A stretch of DNA of 60,285 nucleotides from contig JADCHQ010000013.1 in the NCBI GenBank assembly GCA_020248405.1, positions 1 to 60,285 on the forward strand, written 5' to 3'. Origin of the DNA: Rhodocyclaceae bacterium (GTDB lineage Bacteria; Pseudomonadota; Gammaproteobacteria; Burkholderiales; Ga0077523). Of this stretch, positions 1-8,732 are shown piece by piece (the stretch's first letter is position 1; each line of letters begins with the position of its first letter). The notes under the pieces are model-generated. The model searched no databases and was not told the DNA's origin. It was given only the letters and a program-made list of their open reading frames with translations. The position numbers and the translations under genes were made by a program.

Positions 1-190
1 CTGCTGGCGGCCACCGCGGAAACCATGCGCGGGGATGCGCCACAGTGGCCGATGATCGCGCCTCGGTTTGCTGCTGCGCGATGGGATCTTGGCGCTGGCG
101 GGTGAGGGGGTGGAATTGGATGAATTTTGCAGGGGCGACTACAGATTGGCGAGTAGCTTCGGGAGGCAACCCGAACCGAAAGAAGGACGG

Positions 191-216
191 AATAATAGGG
201 GACAGACCACGATTTC
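191..216 (+). repeat. Left inverted repeat of RAYT unit
   Basis: This is the left copy of the 26-bp inverted repeat, with its mate at 980-1005. It contains the core GGGGACAGACCACG. It overlaps the first base of the transposase stop codon (216-218). Confidence 0.8.
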
Positions 217-938
217 TATCCATCCATGAGTCGTAGTTGCCCAAGCTCGACACCGGCCTTACTCGGTCGCCCCGCTTTGCCCCGCGCCACCCGCCGCTTG
301 AGCGTGGTCGCGATCTCCGCTTCAAACCGGCTGCCGCCCAGCACGTAGTTGCCGTTGGTCGCCGCCCGGATACGGTCCACCGTCTCCTCGTCCATGTGCG
401 CCTTGAACGGCGCCCGGTAGGCTTGGCGCCGCGCGTCCTCTCCTCGGCCAAGCCGCAGGTATTGATCGTGCGGAGTGATCAGCCCGTCGCGCCGCCCACC
501 GCCGTTGGCGTGGTAGCTCGTCCACCGGTAGTCCCGCGGATGCTTGACCATGCCTGCCAGTACGGGGTTGCGCTCGATGTAGCGGTAGCAGGCCAGTACG
601 TAGTGCTCCGTCTGGGTCAGGCAGGAGCGGAAGCGCCCTTCCCGCAACGTACCGCTTCTGCGATAGCCGCGCTTGACGTACTGCACGTAGCGTTGGCCCA
701 GGTGCTTCATGAGCAGCCTCGCGCTGTCGGGCTTGGCGGCAGTGAGCAGCAGATGCACGTGGTTGGTCATGAGGGCGTAGGCGTGGACGGCGCAACCGAA
801 GCGGGTAGACAGTTCCGCAAGCTCATCTAGATATTGCCGGTAGTCCTCCTCCGCATAAAAGCACACGGCGCGATTGTTGCCCCGCTGGATGATGTGCCAG
901 GGGATGCCGGGGAGGCTTAAACGGGCGCAGCGGGGCAT
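216..938 (-). CDS. REP-associated tyrosine transposase (Y1_Tnp family)
   Basis: The 240-residue product belongs to the Y1/HUH transposase superfamily (TnpA_REP). These enzymes nick and rejoin single-stranded DNA at short palindromic or inverted sequences. The N-terminus has the usual opening around GIPWHIIQRGNN. The metal-binding HUH-type motif NHVHLLL is near residue 60. The segment RYIERNPVLAGMV near residue 120 is characteristic of the family, and its Tyr is the likely nucleophile. Length is normal and the frame is intact, so the gene may be functional. The flanking 26-bp inverted repeats are its probable substrates. It is not part of any nearby operon. Confidence 0.85.
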   Translation of the reverse strand: MPRCARLSLPGIPWHIIQRGNNRAVCFYAEEDYRQYLDELAELSTRFGCAVHAYALMTNHVHLLLTAAKPDSARLLMKHLGQRYVQYVKRGYRRSGTLREGRFRSCLTQTEHYVLACYRYIERNPVLAGMVKHPRDYRWTSYHANGGGRRDGLITPHDQYLRLGRGEDARRQAYRAPFKAHMDEETVDRIRAATNGNYVLGGSRFEAEIATTLKRRVARGKAGRPSKAGVELGQLRLMDG

Positions 939-979
939 GTGCAGGCTAATGAGTTTGAATTCGCATCACAGAAAAGCAG

Positions 980-1005
980 GAAATCGTGGTCTGTCCCCTA
1001 TTATT
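980..1005 (-). repeat. Right inverted repeat of RAYT unit
   Basis: This is the right copy of the 26-bp inverted repeat at 191-216, identical on the opposite strand. The sequence between here and the next gene (1006-1157) shows no clear gene. Confidence 0.8.
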
Positions 1006-1157
1006 CTCCGTTGAGGTGACGAAGCCGGAAGATGGCGCCATCGCAGTGGCGGTCGTGCTGCCTGGGGAACAACATCAAGACGCTGAAGAAGGCGAGGCAG
1101 GCGCGATGAGGGGCGACACAATCGAAAATTCTCGAAACTTCCGGAGAGGCATATCCG

Positions 1158-1571
1158 ATGCAGGGTAAATGTCTATGTGGCGCGGTTCACTTCTGGTCAG
1201 ACGAAGCGCCGGTCTTCGAGCTGCTTTGCCATTGCCGCGACTGCCAAAGAGCCACTGGGTCCGCTTATGCGCCAGTGGCGTTCTTTACGGAGAAGGCACT
1301 GAAGGTGTCCGGTGAGGTCAAGTACTACGAGTCACTCGGCAGCAGCGGGAAACGCATAGGGCGAGGGTTCTGCCCCACCTGCGGATCGAACCTCTTCGGG
1401 CGCCTGGAAAAGCTGCCTGGCTTGCTGTCGATCCGCGCCGGCGCTTTGGATGATCCGAACCAGTTTCACCCGAAGCTTCGAATCTACGTGGCCGATGCAC
1501 CCGCCTGGGCCCAAATCGACTCAACCCCGCGGAGCTTCCAGGGCGACGTGCCGCCAAAAGGTGCCGCCTGA
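1158..1571 (+). CDS. GFA (CENP-V/GFA domain) family protein
   Basis: This 137-residue protein matches the GFA fold, named after glutathione-dependent formaldehyde-activating enzyme. It shows the expected zinc-binding cysteine pattern: CLCG near residue 5, CHCRDC near residue 25 and CPTCGS near residue 72. Most bacterial members have no proven substrate, so an assignment to formaldehyde metabolism would be over-reading. Length is normal for the family. It stands alone, with about 160 bp of apparently non-coding sequence after it. The ATG follows a modest purine-rich stretch. Confidence 0.8.
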   Translation: MQGKCLCGAVHFWSDEAPVFELLCHCRDCQRATGSAYAPVAFFTEKALKVSGEVKYYESLGSSGKRIGRGFCPTCGSNLFGRLEKLPGLLSIRAGALDDPNQFHPKLRIYVADAPAWAQIDSTPRSFQGDVPPKGAA

Positions 1572-1735
1572 CCTTTTGTGTGGAACAGCCGGGGAGCATA
1601 ACCCGCAGTCGCGTGTCCGGCATCCGTCGCGGGAAGGGGCGGCCAAACCTCAGAGGCCACACGCGCCCGCTCGCACAACCAGCCGGTCCGGCGTAACGGC
1701 TGCGGGCGGTCAAGGCCCCGGGGCGGGGCGCGCCG

Positions 1736-2509
1736 TCATCGCGCCGGCACCCAGCCGATTTCCGCGGCGGTGGCCGGCCCCACCAGCGCCTCGGCCAAGC
1801 TGGCCGGGATCTCGGCCTGCTCGCGGCTTACGGGCACCCGCCCAGCCATGATCTCGGCGAAGCTCTGGGGCAGCAGCGGCTCGCGTTGCGGTTCGGCATA
1901 GCCGTCGGGCCAGACCGGAAGATTGGTGGCGGGGTCGTACTTGTCGGTGGCACCCACGGTGTGCAGCAGTTCGTGGGCGATGATCACAGCATTCTGCGCG
2001 GTGTGGGCATTGCCGGCGAAGGCGTTCACCACGCCGATCATGCCCTTCCGCAAGCCCAGGGAGTGGCCGGCGCTGGCGCGCAACTGCGGGTCGTGGAACA
2101 GCACGAACAGCCGCACGTGGGAGGCGGGCCCGTCCTCCACGCCGTGGCGCCAGGCATACCAGCGCATCTTCAGGCTCCACAGGATCACGGGCAGCCCCCG
2201 CGCGCCATGGGGCGGCGCGGGCGGCGCAACCTCGGGCTCGCGCCCCACATGCACCTCCACGGGCGTGCTCAGCGAAAGCCCGTGGCGGGAGGCTTCCTCG
2301 CGAAAGAAGTCCTCGATGGGCGCGAGCCGCTCGCGGTCGAGGCGGCGGATATAGCTCGCCGTCACCGCGCTCGTATCAGCCGCCACGGGGAACACGGCCA
2401 CGCGCAGCGGCACGTTCCACGCCGCGGCGCGCGCCCGCGTGAGCCACGCGGCGGCGGCCACATTGAAGAGCACGAACAGCAGCAGGGCGATGCGCAGGGT
2501 CTTGAACAT
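1736..2509 (-). CDS. Membrane-anchored zinc-metallopeptidase-like protein
   Basis: The start at 2509 gives 257 residues beginning with a positive-hydrophobic segment (residues 1-28) that should act as a signal anchor. The centre carries HELLHTVGATDKYD, an HExxH zinc motif followed by a conserved Asp-Lys-Tyr. This suggests a gluzincin-like peptidase domain facing the periplasm, or one that has lost peptidase function. It is the last gene of the leftward CoA-metabolism operon, 20 bp after the thiolase stop. No role in that pathway can be read from the sequence. A longer ORF upstream of 2509 only overlaps the thiolase and is not needed. Confidence 0.65.
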   Translation of the reverse strand: MFKTLRIALLLFVLFNVAAAAWLTRARAAAWNVPLRVAVFPVAADTSAVTASYIRRLDRERLAPIEDFFREEASRHGLSLSTPVEVHVGREPEVAPPAPPHGARGLPVILWSLKMRWYAWRHGVEDGPASHVRLFVLFHDPQLRASAGHSLGLRKGMIGVVNAFAGNAHTAQNAVIIAHELLHTVGATDKYDPATNLPVWPDGYAEPQREPLLPQSFAEIMAGRVPVSREQAEIPASLAEALVGPATAAEIGWVPAR

Positions 2510-2529
2510 GGCGCCCCGCAGGCGCGGGC

Positions 2530-3708
2530 TCAGCCCAGCCGTTCGACGATGGTGGCGGTGGCCTGGCCGTGGCCGATGCACATGGTCTGAAGGCCGAAGG
2601 TGCCGCCGGTTTTCTCAAGCCCGGCGAGCATCTTGGCCATGAGGCCCGCGCCCGTGGCGCCCAGCGGGTGGCCATGGGCGATGGCCCCGCCCCAGGGGTT
2701 GAGCCGGTCCAGGGAGGCGCCCAGTTCCCGCGCCCACACCATGGGCACCACGGCGAAGGCCTCGTTCACCTCCACCCAGTCCATGTCGCGCAGCGTGAGA
2801 CCGGCTTTCTTGAGGGCGATGCGCGAGGCTTCGATCACGCCGGTGAGTTGCAGCATGGGATCGGAGCCCACTACCACACGGGCCCGGAAGCGCGCCCTGG
2901 CGCGCAGGCCGTCAGCCTTGGCCACGTCGGCATTGGCCACCAGCACCGCCGAGGCACCATCGGAGATCTGGGAGGAATTGCCGGCCGTCACCACGCCCTT
3001 GCCTTCGGGGCGGAAGGCGGGCTTCAGCGACGCCATCTTGGCTTCGTCCAGCACGGCGCGCACGCCTTCGTCCTTGCTGAGCGTCATGGCACTGGCGTCT
3101 GGCGCCACGCCGGGCACGGGCAGGATCTCGGCATTCCAGCCGCCCGCCTGGGCGGCGGCGGCGCGGCGGTGGCTCTCCTTGGAGAACTCGTCCACGTCCT
3201 GGCGCGAGAAACCCCAGCGATCGGCGATGCGCTCGGCGCTCTCACCCTGGTGGATGAGTTCGTGGCGGCGGAACAGTTCGGGGTTGAGGGCGTTGAAGGC
3301 GTTCAGGCCCTCACGGCCCAGGGACACATCCAGGAACATGGGGGTGCGCGTCATGCTCTCCACGCCCGAGCCGATGGCGTAGTCCATGTCGCCCGCGGCC
3401 ACGGCCTGGGCGGCGAAGTGAAAAGCCTGCTGGCTGGAGCCGCACATGCGGTTGAGCGACACGCCCGCGGTGGTGACCGGAAATCCGGCCAGCAGCACGC
3501 CCAGGCGCCCCGGGTTGGCGCCCTGCTCGCCCGCCTGGGTGACGGTGCCGTTGACCACGTCCTCCACCCGGGCAGGGTCGAGGCCGGCGCGATCCACCAC
3601 GCCGCGCAGCGCCAGCGCCAGCAGGCTGTCGGGACGGGTCTCGCGCAGCGCGCCGCCGCGGCGGCCGAAGGGCGTGCGGACGGCTTCGAGGATGACGGCT
3701 TCGGCCAT
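2530..3708 (-). CDS. Acetyl-CoA acyltransferase (thiolase)
   Basis: This is a 392-residue thiolase II-type enzyme that cleaves 3-ketoacyl-CoA with CoA or condenses two acyl-CoAs. The nucleophilic Cys lies in [10 protein letters not shown] near residue 90. The catalytic His is in GHPLGATGA near residue 345, and the second Cys is in CIGHGQA near the C-terminus. Length is typical. It follows an acyl-CoA dehydrogenase gene by 20 bp and precedes the metallopeptidase-like gene, so it is probably the thiolytic step of this operon. The chain-length preference cannot be read from the sequence. Confidence 0.9.
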   Translation of the reverse strand: MAEAVILEAVRTPFGRRGGALRETRPDSLLALALRGVVDRAGLDPARVEDVVNGTVTQAGEQGANPGRLGVLLAGFPVTTAGVSLNRMCGSSQQAFHFAAQAVAAGDMDYAIGSGVESMTRTPMFLDVSLGREGLNAFNALNPELFRRHELIHQGESAERIADRWGFSRQDVDEFSKESHRRAAAAQAGGWNAEILPVPGVAPDASAMTLSKDEGVRAVLDEAKMASLKPAFRPEGKGVVTAGNSSQISDGASAVLVANADVAKADGLRARARFRARVVVGSDPMLQLTGVIEASRIALKKAGLTLRDMDWVEVNEAFAVVPMVWARELGASLDRLNPWGGAIAHGHPLGATGAGLMAKMLAGLEKTGGTFGLQTMCIGHGQATATIVERLG

Positions 3709-3728
3709 GGCGGGGATTCCTTTCGCGG

Positions 3729-4865
3729 TCAGGCGCGCGCCAGTTCGCGCGCGATGATGGTTTTCTGGATTTCGCTGGTGCCCTCGTAGATCTGCAGAAC
3801 CTTGGCATCGCGGAACAGTTTCTCCACGGGATAGTCGGTGCTGTAGCCCATGCCGCCGAACACCTGCACGGCCTCGGTGGCGCAGTGCATGGCGCTGTCG
3901 GCGGCGAACAGCTTGGCGTAGGCCGCCTGCAGCGTGTTGGACTTGCCCGCGTCCATGAGCGCGGCGGCCTGGTACACCAGCAGGCGCGCGGCTTCCACGC
4001 GCACCGCCATGTCGGCGATCTTGTGGCCGATGGCCTGGTGCTCGATGATGGGCTTGCCCATGGTGTGGCGCTGCTTGGCGTAACCCACCGCCTCGTCGAG
4101 GCAGCGCTGGGCCACGGACAGGGCCAGCGCGCCCACCATTGGGCGCGAGCGGTCGAACACCTTCATGGCGATCATGAAGCCGTCGCCCTCGTTGCCCACC
4201 AGCCGGTCGGCGGGCACCTCCACGCCGTCGAAGAACACCTCGGCCGCGGGTGCGGCGCGCTGGCCCATCTTGCCCAGCGACTTACCCAGCCGCAGGCCGG
4301 CCATGTCACGGTCCACGATGAAGGCGCTGATGCCGCGGTGGCCGGCCGCCGGGTCGGTCTTTGCGAACACGATGAAAAAATCGGCCAGCGGGGCGTTTGA
4401 AATCCACACCTTGGAGCCGTTGATGAGATAGCGCTCGCCGCGCCGTTCGGCGCGGGTACGGATGGCCGCCACGTCCGAGCCCGCCGAGGGCTCGGTGACC
4501 GCGTAGGCACCCCACTTGCCTTCGAGCATGCGGCCAAACACCAGCTGGCGCTGCGCCTCGGTGCCGGCGCAGTGAAACACGTCGGCCACGATGGAATTGA
4601 TGCCGATGGCGCCGGTGATACCGGCGCAGCCCCAGCCGAGCTGCTCGGTGACCAGGGCCAGTTCCACGCAGCCCAGCCCCATGCCGCCATAGGCGGCGGG
4701 AATGGTGACATTGGCCAGGCCCACTTCGCGCAGCTTCGTGTAGGCCTCCATGGGGAAGCGCGCCTCGCGGTCGCAGGCCGCGGCAATGGGGGCGATCTCG
4801 CGGCGCGCGAACTGGCGCGCGAGGTCGCGGATCATGGTGTGCTCGGCGGAAATCTGGAAATCCAT
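3729..4865 (-). CDS. Acyl-CoA dehydrogenase
   Basis: The 378-residue protein is a normal-length FAD-dependent acyl-CoA dehydrogenase that introduces the 2,3-double bond in acyl-CoA and passes electrons to ETF. The FAD/substrate signature VTEPSAGSD is near residue 125 and WISNA near residue 160. The C-terminal [34 protein letters not shown] holds the catalytic Glu (YEGTSE). It sits between a CoA ligase gene (23 bp upstream) and a thiolase gene (20 bp downstream), as expected for a dedicated beta-oxidation cassette. The substrate is unknown. Confidence 0.92.
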   Translation of the reverse strand: MDFQISAEHTMIRDLARQFARREIAPIAAACDREARFPMEAYTKLREVGLANVTIPAAYGGMGLGCVELALVTEQLGWGCAGITGAIGINSIVADVFHCAGTEAQRQLVFGRMLEGKWGAYAVTEPSAGSDVAAIRTRAERRGERYLINGSKVWISNAPLADFFIVFAKTDPAAGHRGISAFIVDRDMAGLRLGKSLGKMGQRAAPAAEVFFDGVEVPADRLVGNEGDGFMIAMKVFDRSRPMVGALALSVAQRCLDEAVGYAKQRHTMGKPIIEHQAIGHKIADMAVRVEAARLLVYQAAALMDAGKSNTLQAAYAKLFAADSAMHCATEAVQVFGGMGYSTDYPVEKLFRDAKVLQIYEGTSEIQKTIIARELARA

Positions 4866-4888
4866 GTTTTAGTCCTCAGGGGCGGGGC

Positions 4889-6514
4889 TCAGGAAGCCTC
4901 CTGCCAGTCCCACGTGGGGTACATCTCGCGCAGCTTGGTCTTCTGGAACTTGCCCGTGGAGGTGCGGGGAATGGACTCCACGAAGGCGAAGGCGTCGGGC
5001 ACCATCCACTTCACCATGCGCGCCGCCAGGAACTGCTGCAGCTCCGCCTGGGTGGCCCGCTGGCCCTGCTTGAACACCACCACGGCAAGCGGCCGCTCGG
5101 CCCACTTGGGGTGCGGCACGGCGATCACCGCCGCCTCCGCCACGGCCGGGTGGCCCATGATGGCGTTTTCGAGATCCACCGAACTGATCCACTCGCCGCC
5201 GGACTTGATGAGGTCCTTGGTGCGGTCGGTGATCTTCACGAAGCCTTCGGGCGTGATGGCCGCCACGTCGCCGGTGCGCAGCCAGCCGTCGGCGGTAAAG
5301 CTGTCGGCCGAGGCGGGGAGATCGTGGTACGCACCGGTGATCCACGGGCCGTGCACCTGGATCTCGCCCACGGACTTGCCGTCCCAGGGCTGCTCGCCCT
5401 CGTCGCCCATGATGCGGATGTCCACCAGCGGCACGGTGTAGCCCTGGCTCGCCTTGGTGGCGAACATCTCGTCCTCGCTCACCTCGCCCTGGGTGTGCAG
5501 CAACTTCGAGATGGTGCACAGGGGCGAGGTCTCGGTCATGCCCCAGCCCTGCAGCACATCGATGCCATGGCGCGCGAAGCCCCGAATCAACGACTCGGGC
5601 ACCGCCGAGCCGCCCACCGTGAGCTTGAGTTCCGGGTGCAGCTTCCAGGCGCCCACGCCTGCCTGGTCCAGCACCTGCACCATGCCCAGCCAGATGGTGG
5701 GCACGCCGCAGGACACCGTGACCCGCTCGTCGCGCAGCAGCGGCAGCAGGTCGTCGGGGTGCAGGTGTGGGCCGGGAAACACCAGCTTCATGCCCAGCAT
5801 CACTGCCGCGTAGGGCACGCCCCAGGCGTTGGCGTGGAACATGGGCACCACCGGCAGCAGCACGTCGCGCCCGGACAATCCGATGGAATCGGGAAGGCAC
5901 TGCGCCAGGGTGTGCAGCACCTGGGAGCGGTGCGAGTAGACCACGCCCTTGGGGCGCCCGGTAGTGCCCGAGGTGTAGCACATGGCGATGGGATCGTCCT
6001 CGTCCATGGGCGGGTAGTCCCAGCGGCCCGTGGCGGTGGCGAGGAAGGCCTCGTACTCGTCGTAGCCCGCGGGCACGGGCTTGCCGGTGAGCGAGACCAC
6101 GATCACTTTGCGGATTTTCGTGGCGGCGCGGAACTGCTCGAACAGCGGCAGCAGCACATCGTCCACCACGATCACCGTGTCTTCGGCGTGGCTGGCGATC
6201 CAGCCGATCTCCTCGGGCGCGAGGCGCAGATTCAGGGTGTGCAGCACGGCGCCGGCGGCGATGATGCCAAAGTAGGCTTCGAAGTGGGCGTAGTGGTTCC
6301 ACATGAGCGTGGCCACCCGGTCGCCCTTCTGCACGCCGGCCTTCTGCAGCGCCTCGGCCAGCAGCCGCGCGCGGCGGTGGAACGCGCCGTAGGTGGTGCG
6401 GTGGAGCGACTTGTCCGGCATGCGCGAGACGATCTCCACCGAGCCGAACATCTTTCCGGCCCGGTCGAAGAAGCTGCACATGTTCAGCGGGACCCGCTGC
6501 ATGGTGGCCTGCAT
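4889..6514 (-). CDS. Fatty-acyl-CoA ligase (AMP-binding)
   Basis: This 541-residue adenylate-forming enzyme activates a carboxylic acid to its CoA thioester through an acyl-AMP. The P-loop-like motif [11 protein letters not shown] is near residue 180. The adenylate-binding GWGMTETSP and the hinge segment DRTKDLIKSGGEWIS are both present. The C-terminal lysine is in PRTSTGKFQKTKLRE. Overall it resembles medium/long-chain acyl-CoA ligases of the FadD3/AlkK type. A second in-frame ATG lies four codons after the first. It precedes the acyl-CoA dehydrogenase gene in the operon. Confidence 0.9.
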   Translation of the reverse strand: MQATMQRVPLNMCSFFDRAGKMFGSVEIVSRMPDKSLHRTTYGAFHRRARLLAEALQKAGVQKGDRVATLMWNHYAHFEAYFGIIAAGAVLHTLNLRLAPEEIGWIASHAEDTVIVVDDVLLPLFEQFRAATKIRKVIVVSLTGKPVPAGYDEYEAFLATATGRWDYPPMDEDDPIAMCYTSGTTGRPKGVVYSHRSQVLHTLAQCLPDSIGLSGRDVLLPVVPMFHANAWGVPYAAVMLGMKLVFPGPHLHPDDLLPLLRDERVTVSCGVPTIWLGMVQVLDQAGVGAWKLHPELKLTVGGSAVPESLIRGFARHGIDVLQGWGMTETSPLCTISKLLHTQGEVSEDEMFATKASQGYTVPLVDIRIMGDEGEQPWDGKSVGEIQVHGPWITGAYHDLPASADSFTADGWLRTGDVAAITPEGFVKITDRTKDLIKSGGEWISSVDLENAIMGHPAVAEAAVIAVPHPKWAERPLAVVVFKQGQRATQAELQQFLAARMVKWMVPDAFAFVESIPRTSTGKFQKTKLREMYPTWDWQEAS

Positions 6515-6573
6515 GTGGTTCCTCCTGGGCGCCGCGCGCCGCGGCGCGCCGTCGTGTTGCCCGCTGCCGGGAC

Positions 6574-7548
6574 TTACGTGGTGAGCACCACCTTGCCGCT
6601 CACCCGCTTGTTGGCCACTTCGCCCAGCGCCTCGGCGGCCCGTTCAAGGGGGTAGGTGGCGTGAATGTGGGGTTTGAGACGGCCCTGGGTGAGCAGTTCG
6701 ATCAGCTCGTGGTTGTTGCGCCGGTTGGCCTCGGGCTCGGCCTTGGTGAAGGCGCCCCAAAAAACCCCAACGATGGCGCAGCCCTTGAGCAGCGCCAGGT
6801 TCAGAGGCACCTTGGGAATGTCACCCGCGGCGAAGCCCACCACCAGGAAGCGGCCCTTCCAGGCCATGTCGCGCAGCGCCGGCTCGGAGTAGGGCCCGCC
6901 CACCGGGTCGTAGACCACGTCCACGCCTTTGCCGGCGGTGATCGCTTTCACGCGCGCGCGCAGGTCCTCGGCGCCGTAATTGATGGTCTCGTCGGCGCCG
7001 TTGGCCCGGCACACGGCGAGCTTGGCATCCGAAGACGCGGCGGCGATCACGCGAGCGCCCATGAGCTTGCCGATCTGCACCGCCGCGAGGCCCACGCCTC
7101 CGGAAGCGCCCAGCACCAGCAGCGTCTCGCCCGGCTTGATCTGCGCGCGGTCCTTGAGCGCGTGGTAGGAGGTGCCGTAGGTGAGGATGTAGGCGGCGGC
7201 ATCCACGAACCCGACCCCCTCGGGCAGCCGGATGAGCCGCTCGGCGTCGCAGAGCATTTCCTCGGCGAAGGCGCCCCAGGTGCTGGCGGCGATGACGCGA
7301 TCCCCGGGCTGCCAGCCCGACACGCCCTCGCCCACCGCCTTCACCACCCCGGCGGCCTCGCCCCCGGGCGAAAACGGCGGCTCGGGCTTGAACTGGTAGC
7401 GGCCCTGGATGATGAGCGTGTCGGGGAAGTTCACGCCGGCGGCCTTCACCGACACCACCACCTGACCAGGACCGGGCACCAGCGAGGGCACCTGCTCCAC
7501 CACCAGGTCCTCGGGCGGGCCAAGCTTCTTGCAAAGTACCGCCTTCAT
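6574..7548 (-). CDS. NADPH:quinone oxidoreductase family protein (MDR superfamily)
   Basis: The start at 7548 was chosen because it is preceded by a good ribosome-binding stretch (GGGAGTGAG) and forms an ATGA overlap with the upstream gene. The 324-residue product has the zinc-less quinone-oxidoreductase layout. The N-terminal GroES-like domain includes GVNFPDTLIIQGRYQ. The Rossmann domain has LVLGASGGVGLAAVQIGK near residue 145. Such enzymes reduce quinones or alpha,beta-unsaturated carbonyls with NADPH. In a CoA-ester operon a role as enoyl-CoA or enone reductase is plausible but unproven. Confidence 0.88.
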   Translation of the reverse strand: MKAVLCKKLGPPEDLVVEQVPSLVPGPGQVVVSVKAAGVNFPDTLIIQGRYQFKPEPPFSPGGEAAGVVKAVGEGVSGWQPGDRVIAASTWGAFAEEMLCDAERLIRLPEGVGFVDAAAYILTYGTSYHALKDRAQIKPGETLLVLGASGGVGLAAVQIGKLMGARVIAAASSDAKLAVCRANGADETINYGAEDLRARVKAITAGKGVDVVYDPVGGPYSEPALRDMAWKGRFLVVGFAAGDIPKVPLNLALLKGCAIVGVFWGAFTKAEPEANRRNNHELIELLTQGRLKPHIHATYPLERAAEALGEVANKRVSGKVVLTT

Positions 7549-8612
7549 GGGCTCACTCCCTTGAGAATGCCCTCCACCTGCCGCCATGCGGCCTCGGCGA
7601 GCGGCTTGGCCCGGCGGCCGGAATCGATGGCGTGCTGGCTGGCGGCGGTGCCCGCCACGACCCGCCCCATGATGCCCTGCAGGATCGCCGCCAGGCGGAA
7701 CATGTTGAAGGCCATGTAGTAGTCCCAGTGGGGAATGGAGGCCCGGCCGGTGCGGCGGCAGTACATCTCCACATACTGCGCCTCGGAGGGGATGCCCAGC
7801 GCGGCGAAATCGAAGCCGGCCATGCCGCGAAACTCCTGAGGCGTGAGCCGCCAGGTCATGCAGTGGTAGGCGAAATCCACCACCGGATGACCAAGCGTGG
7901 ACAGCTCCCAGTCGAGCACCGCCAGCAGCCTTGGCTCGGTGGGATGGAAGATCACGTTGTCCAGGCGGTAGTCGCCGTGCACGATGCTGGTTTCGTCGCC
8001 AGCGGGAATGTTGGCGGGCAGCCAGGCAATGAGGTTTTCAAACGCTTCGATGCGCTCGGTTTCGGAGGCTCGATACTGCTTGGTCCAGCGTGCGATCTGG
8101 CGCTCGAGGTAATTGCCGGGCTTGCCGTAGTCGGACAGGCCAACCTTGACGTAATCCACGCTGTGCAGCGCGGCGATCACGCGGTTCAGGTCGTCGAAGA
8201 TGGCGGCGCGCTGGGCCGGCGTGGCGCCCGGCAGGGACGGATCCCACAGCACACGGCCCTGGATGAATTCCATCACATAGAACGCCGTGCCGATCACCGA
8301 GGTGTCTTCGCACAGCACGTAGGGCCTGGCCACGGGCACATCGGTGCCATGCAACGCCGAGATGACGCGGAACTCGCGATCCACCGCATGGGCCGAGGGC
8401 AGCAGTTCGCCGGGTGGCTTGCGGCGCAGGACGAAGCGCCGTCCGCCCGATTCCAGCAGGAAGGTGGGGTTCGACTGGCCACCCTTGAATTGCTCCACCG
8501 TGAGCGGCAGGGTGAACCCCGGTATGCGTCCGGCGAGATAGCGCTCCAGCGCCGCTTCGTCGAAGCGGTGCCGGTCCTGGACGGGCATGGTGCCTACGAA
8601 TTCTTCGTGCAT
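7545..8612 (-). CDS. APH-family phosphotransferase (LvaA/ACAD10-kinase-like)
   Basis: This 355-residue protein has the aminoglycoside-phosphotransferase/choline-kinase fold. The nucleotide-binding beta-strand region is at residues 30-60, the catalytic loop HGDYRLDN is near residue 210, and the metal-binding VLDWELSTLGHP is near residue 235. Proteins of this group encoded beside acyl-CoA genes include LvaA and the kinase domain of ACAD10/11, which phosphorylate 4-hydroxyacyl-CoA. This is an inference from family and context. It is the first gene of the leftward operon and its stop overlaps the next start (ATGA). The SDR gene at 8733 is divergent. Confidence 0.82.
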   Translation of the reverse strand: MHEEFVGTMPVQDRHRFDEAALERYLAGRIPGFTLPLTVEQFKGGQSNPTFLLESGGRRFVLRRKPPGELLPSAHAVDREFRVISALHGTDVPVARPYVLCEDTSVIGTAFYVMEFIQGRVLWDPSLPGATPAQRAAIFDDLNRVIAALHSVDYVKVGLSDYGKPGNYLERQIARWTKQYRASETERIEAFENLIAWLPANIPAGDETSIVHGDYRLDNVIFHPTEPRLLAVLDWELSTLGHPVVDFAYHCMTWRLTPQEFRGMAGFDFAALGIPSEAQYVEMYCRRTGRASIPHWDYYMAFNMFRLAAILQGIMGRVVAGTAASQHAIDSGRRAKPLAEAAWRQVEGILKGVSP

Positions 8613-8732
8613 GACGGCGGGGTGTGCGGGCGGGCGCGCAGGATACCACCCCGCTGCGGCCCCCGGGCACTGCCGCGGGGGCCCGCCGCCACAGTGCTAG
8701 ACTGGGGCGCCTTCAGGGGAGCGGGACAAGCG

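Larger units (their letters stand above)
191..1005. mobile_element. REP-associated Y1 transposase unit bounded by inverted repeats
   Basis: A 26-bp sequence at 191-216 (beginning AATAATAGGGGACAGACCAC) is repeated perfectly in inverted orientation at 980-1005. Between the copies lies one leftward gene for a Y1 (HUH-type) transposase, whose stop codon touches the left repeat. This arrangement is typical of REP-associated tyrosine transposase (RAYT) units, which are single-stranded-DNA elements related to IS200/IS605. No target-site duplication is expected for this class, and I do not see one. Confidence 0.7.

Noticed and set aside
45..236. A 63-codon open frame at the left edge
   Set aside because: It has no motif, unusual composition and overlaps the inverted repeat and the transposase stop.
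986..1168. A 60-codon open frame between the RAYT unit and the GFA gene
   Set aside because: It starts inside the inverted repeat, has no ribosome-binding site and shows no recognisable motif. Another frame here could be a transposase remnant, but it is too short to support.
3311..3808. Additional frames opposite or overlapping thiolase and dehydrogenase genes across the window
   Set aside because: They are shadow frames: Arg/Ala/His-rich translations without domain signatures, with the real genes in the other frame showing clear catalytic motifs.
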